From assembly GCA_949825045.1 (NCBI GenBank), contig OX463813.1:3844001-3908000 (forward strand): DNA of 64,000 bases. Direction: 5' to 3'. Numbering within the stretch: the first letter of the stretch is position 1; each line of letters starts with the position of its first letter. Of this stretch, positions 63,651 to 64,000 are shown in pieces. Under the pieces are notes generated by a model. The model was given only the letters and a program-made list of their open reading frames with translations, was not told the DNA's origin and did no database searches. Source of the DNA: Argyresthia goedartella (Eukaryota; Arthropoda; Insecta; Lepidoptera; Argyresthiidae). A program made the translations under genes and the position numbers.

Positions 63651-64000
63651 TTAATAAAACACGAAGAATATGCTACAGAAGGTCGTAAGTCACTACGATT
63701 TAATAAGGACTTAAGACGTTTTATGTAAACTCGTGCGAATAATGTACAAAGGACGTATAAAAGACGTAAAAGACAGCGATTCTTTATTAACTTAGGATCT
63801 ATTGCATTGGAAGCATGAGTATAGAGACGATAAGATAGTTTCTCAAGTTAACTATAATGGTATGCGCGTATGTAAAGTATTCTTATGCAGTTATAAGAAC
63901 TTATTTATATGGAATTGCGGAAGAAATATAGATTTGTTAGTTAAATATTGTTAACTAACTTAGCGGAACACAATAATTGTGATAAATGCGAGCGGGACGT
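63651..64000 (-). other. BEL/Pao 5' leader, window edge
   Basis: Untranslated sequence before gag, without clear similarity to the 3' LTR at 57521-58018, so the 5' LTR presumably starts beyond 64000. No primer-binding site was identified. Confidence 0.5.

Larger units (their letters stand above)
57521..64000 (-). mobile_element. BEL/Pao LTR retrotransposon inserted into the Helitron
   Basis: The order gag, protease, reverse transcriptase, RNase H, integrase, 3' LTR is read on the minus strand. The 5' leader (63651-64000) is present, but its LTR is beyond the window. The integrase Asp-Asp-Glu residues are intact, whereas the reverse transcriptase active site is changed and at least four frameshifts interrupt pol, so this copy is inactive. 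The element sits within the helicase of the Helitron, hence is younger than it. Confidence 0.85.

Noticed and set aside
1..64000. Bacterial or viral genome segment
   Set aside because: Spliced host gene, LINEs, SINEs, MITEs and Helitron indicate an insect nuclear genome; no operons or ribosome binding sites.

Overview
The window looks like nuclear DNA of a moth or butterfly (Lepidoptera; order inferred, species unknown). It is AT-rich, has spliced introns and no operons, and carries several mutually nested eukaryotic transposon classes plus interspersed repeats and tRNA-derived SINEs of kinds I associate with Lepidoptera. It is about one host gene in a dense bed of mobile-element debris.

The host gene is on the minus strand: a complete five-exon gene for glyoxalase I (lactoylglutathione lyase, GLO1), with coding exons at 33257-33189, 30051-29936, 18002-17895, 17052-16942 and 14720-14573. 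Every junction is GT/AG, the phases join exactly, and the product is 183 residues with all four zinc ligands. Intron 2 (about 11.9 kb) is packed with LINEs, all antisense to the gene. Introns 3 and 4 hold decayed partial copies of exon 4 mixed with GAAT-type simple repeat, SINE copies and, in intron 4, a 62-bp satellite array.

Layout: 0.3-1.7 kb, DD82E IS630-Tc1-mariner transposase. 3.5-8.4 kb, near full-length LINE-1 whose 3' end resembles the tail of the local SINE family. 8.9-11.1 kb, pseudogene of an unnamed arthropod family and a BEL/Pao pol remnant. 11.1-12.4 kb, LINE remnant. 13.2-14.2 kb, MITE. 14.6-33.3 kb, GLO1, with LINE-A (18.7-27.7 kb) split by LINE-B (21.0-25.65 kb) in intron 2. 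33.8-35 kb, second MITE and tandem repeat. 35.8-43.05 kb, two PIF/Harbinger copies of 3.5 kb in inverted orientation, each carrying a SINE and a LINE fragment. 39.3-48.8 kb, an I-clade LINE on the minus strand cut into pieces by one Harbinger copy and another LINE. 48.8-52.1 kb, no recognisable gene. 52.1-57.5 kb, a broken Helitron with an internal duplication. 57.5-64.0 kb, a BEL/Pao retrotransposon on the minus strand that interrupts the Helitron helicase and runs off the window.

The mobile-element genes are almost all broken by stops, frameshifts or lost catalytic residues; GLO1 is the only gene that appears intact. A recurrent small-scale feature is very short, near-perfect hairpins (16-26 bp arms, 0-4 nt loop) inside unrelated sequences, which look like fold-back template-switch mutations.
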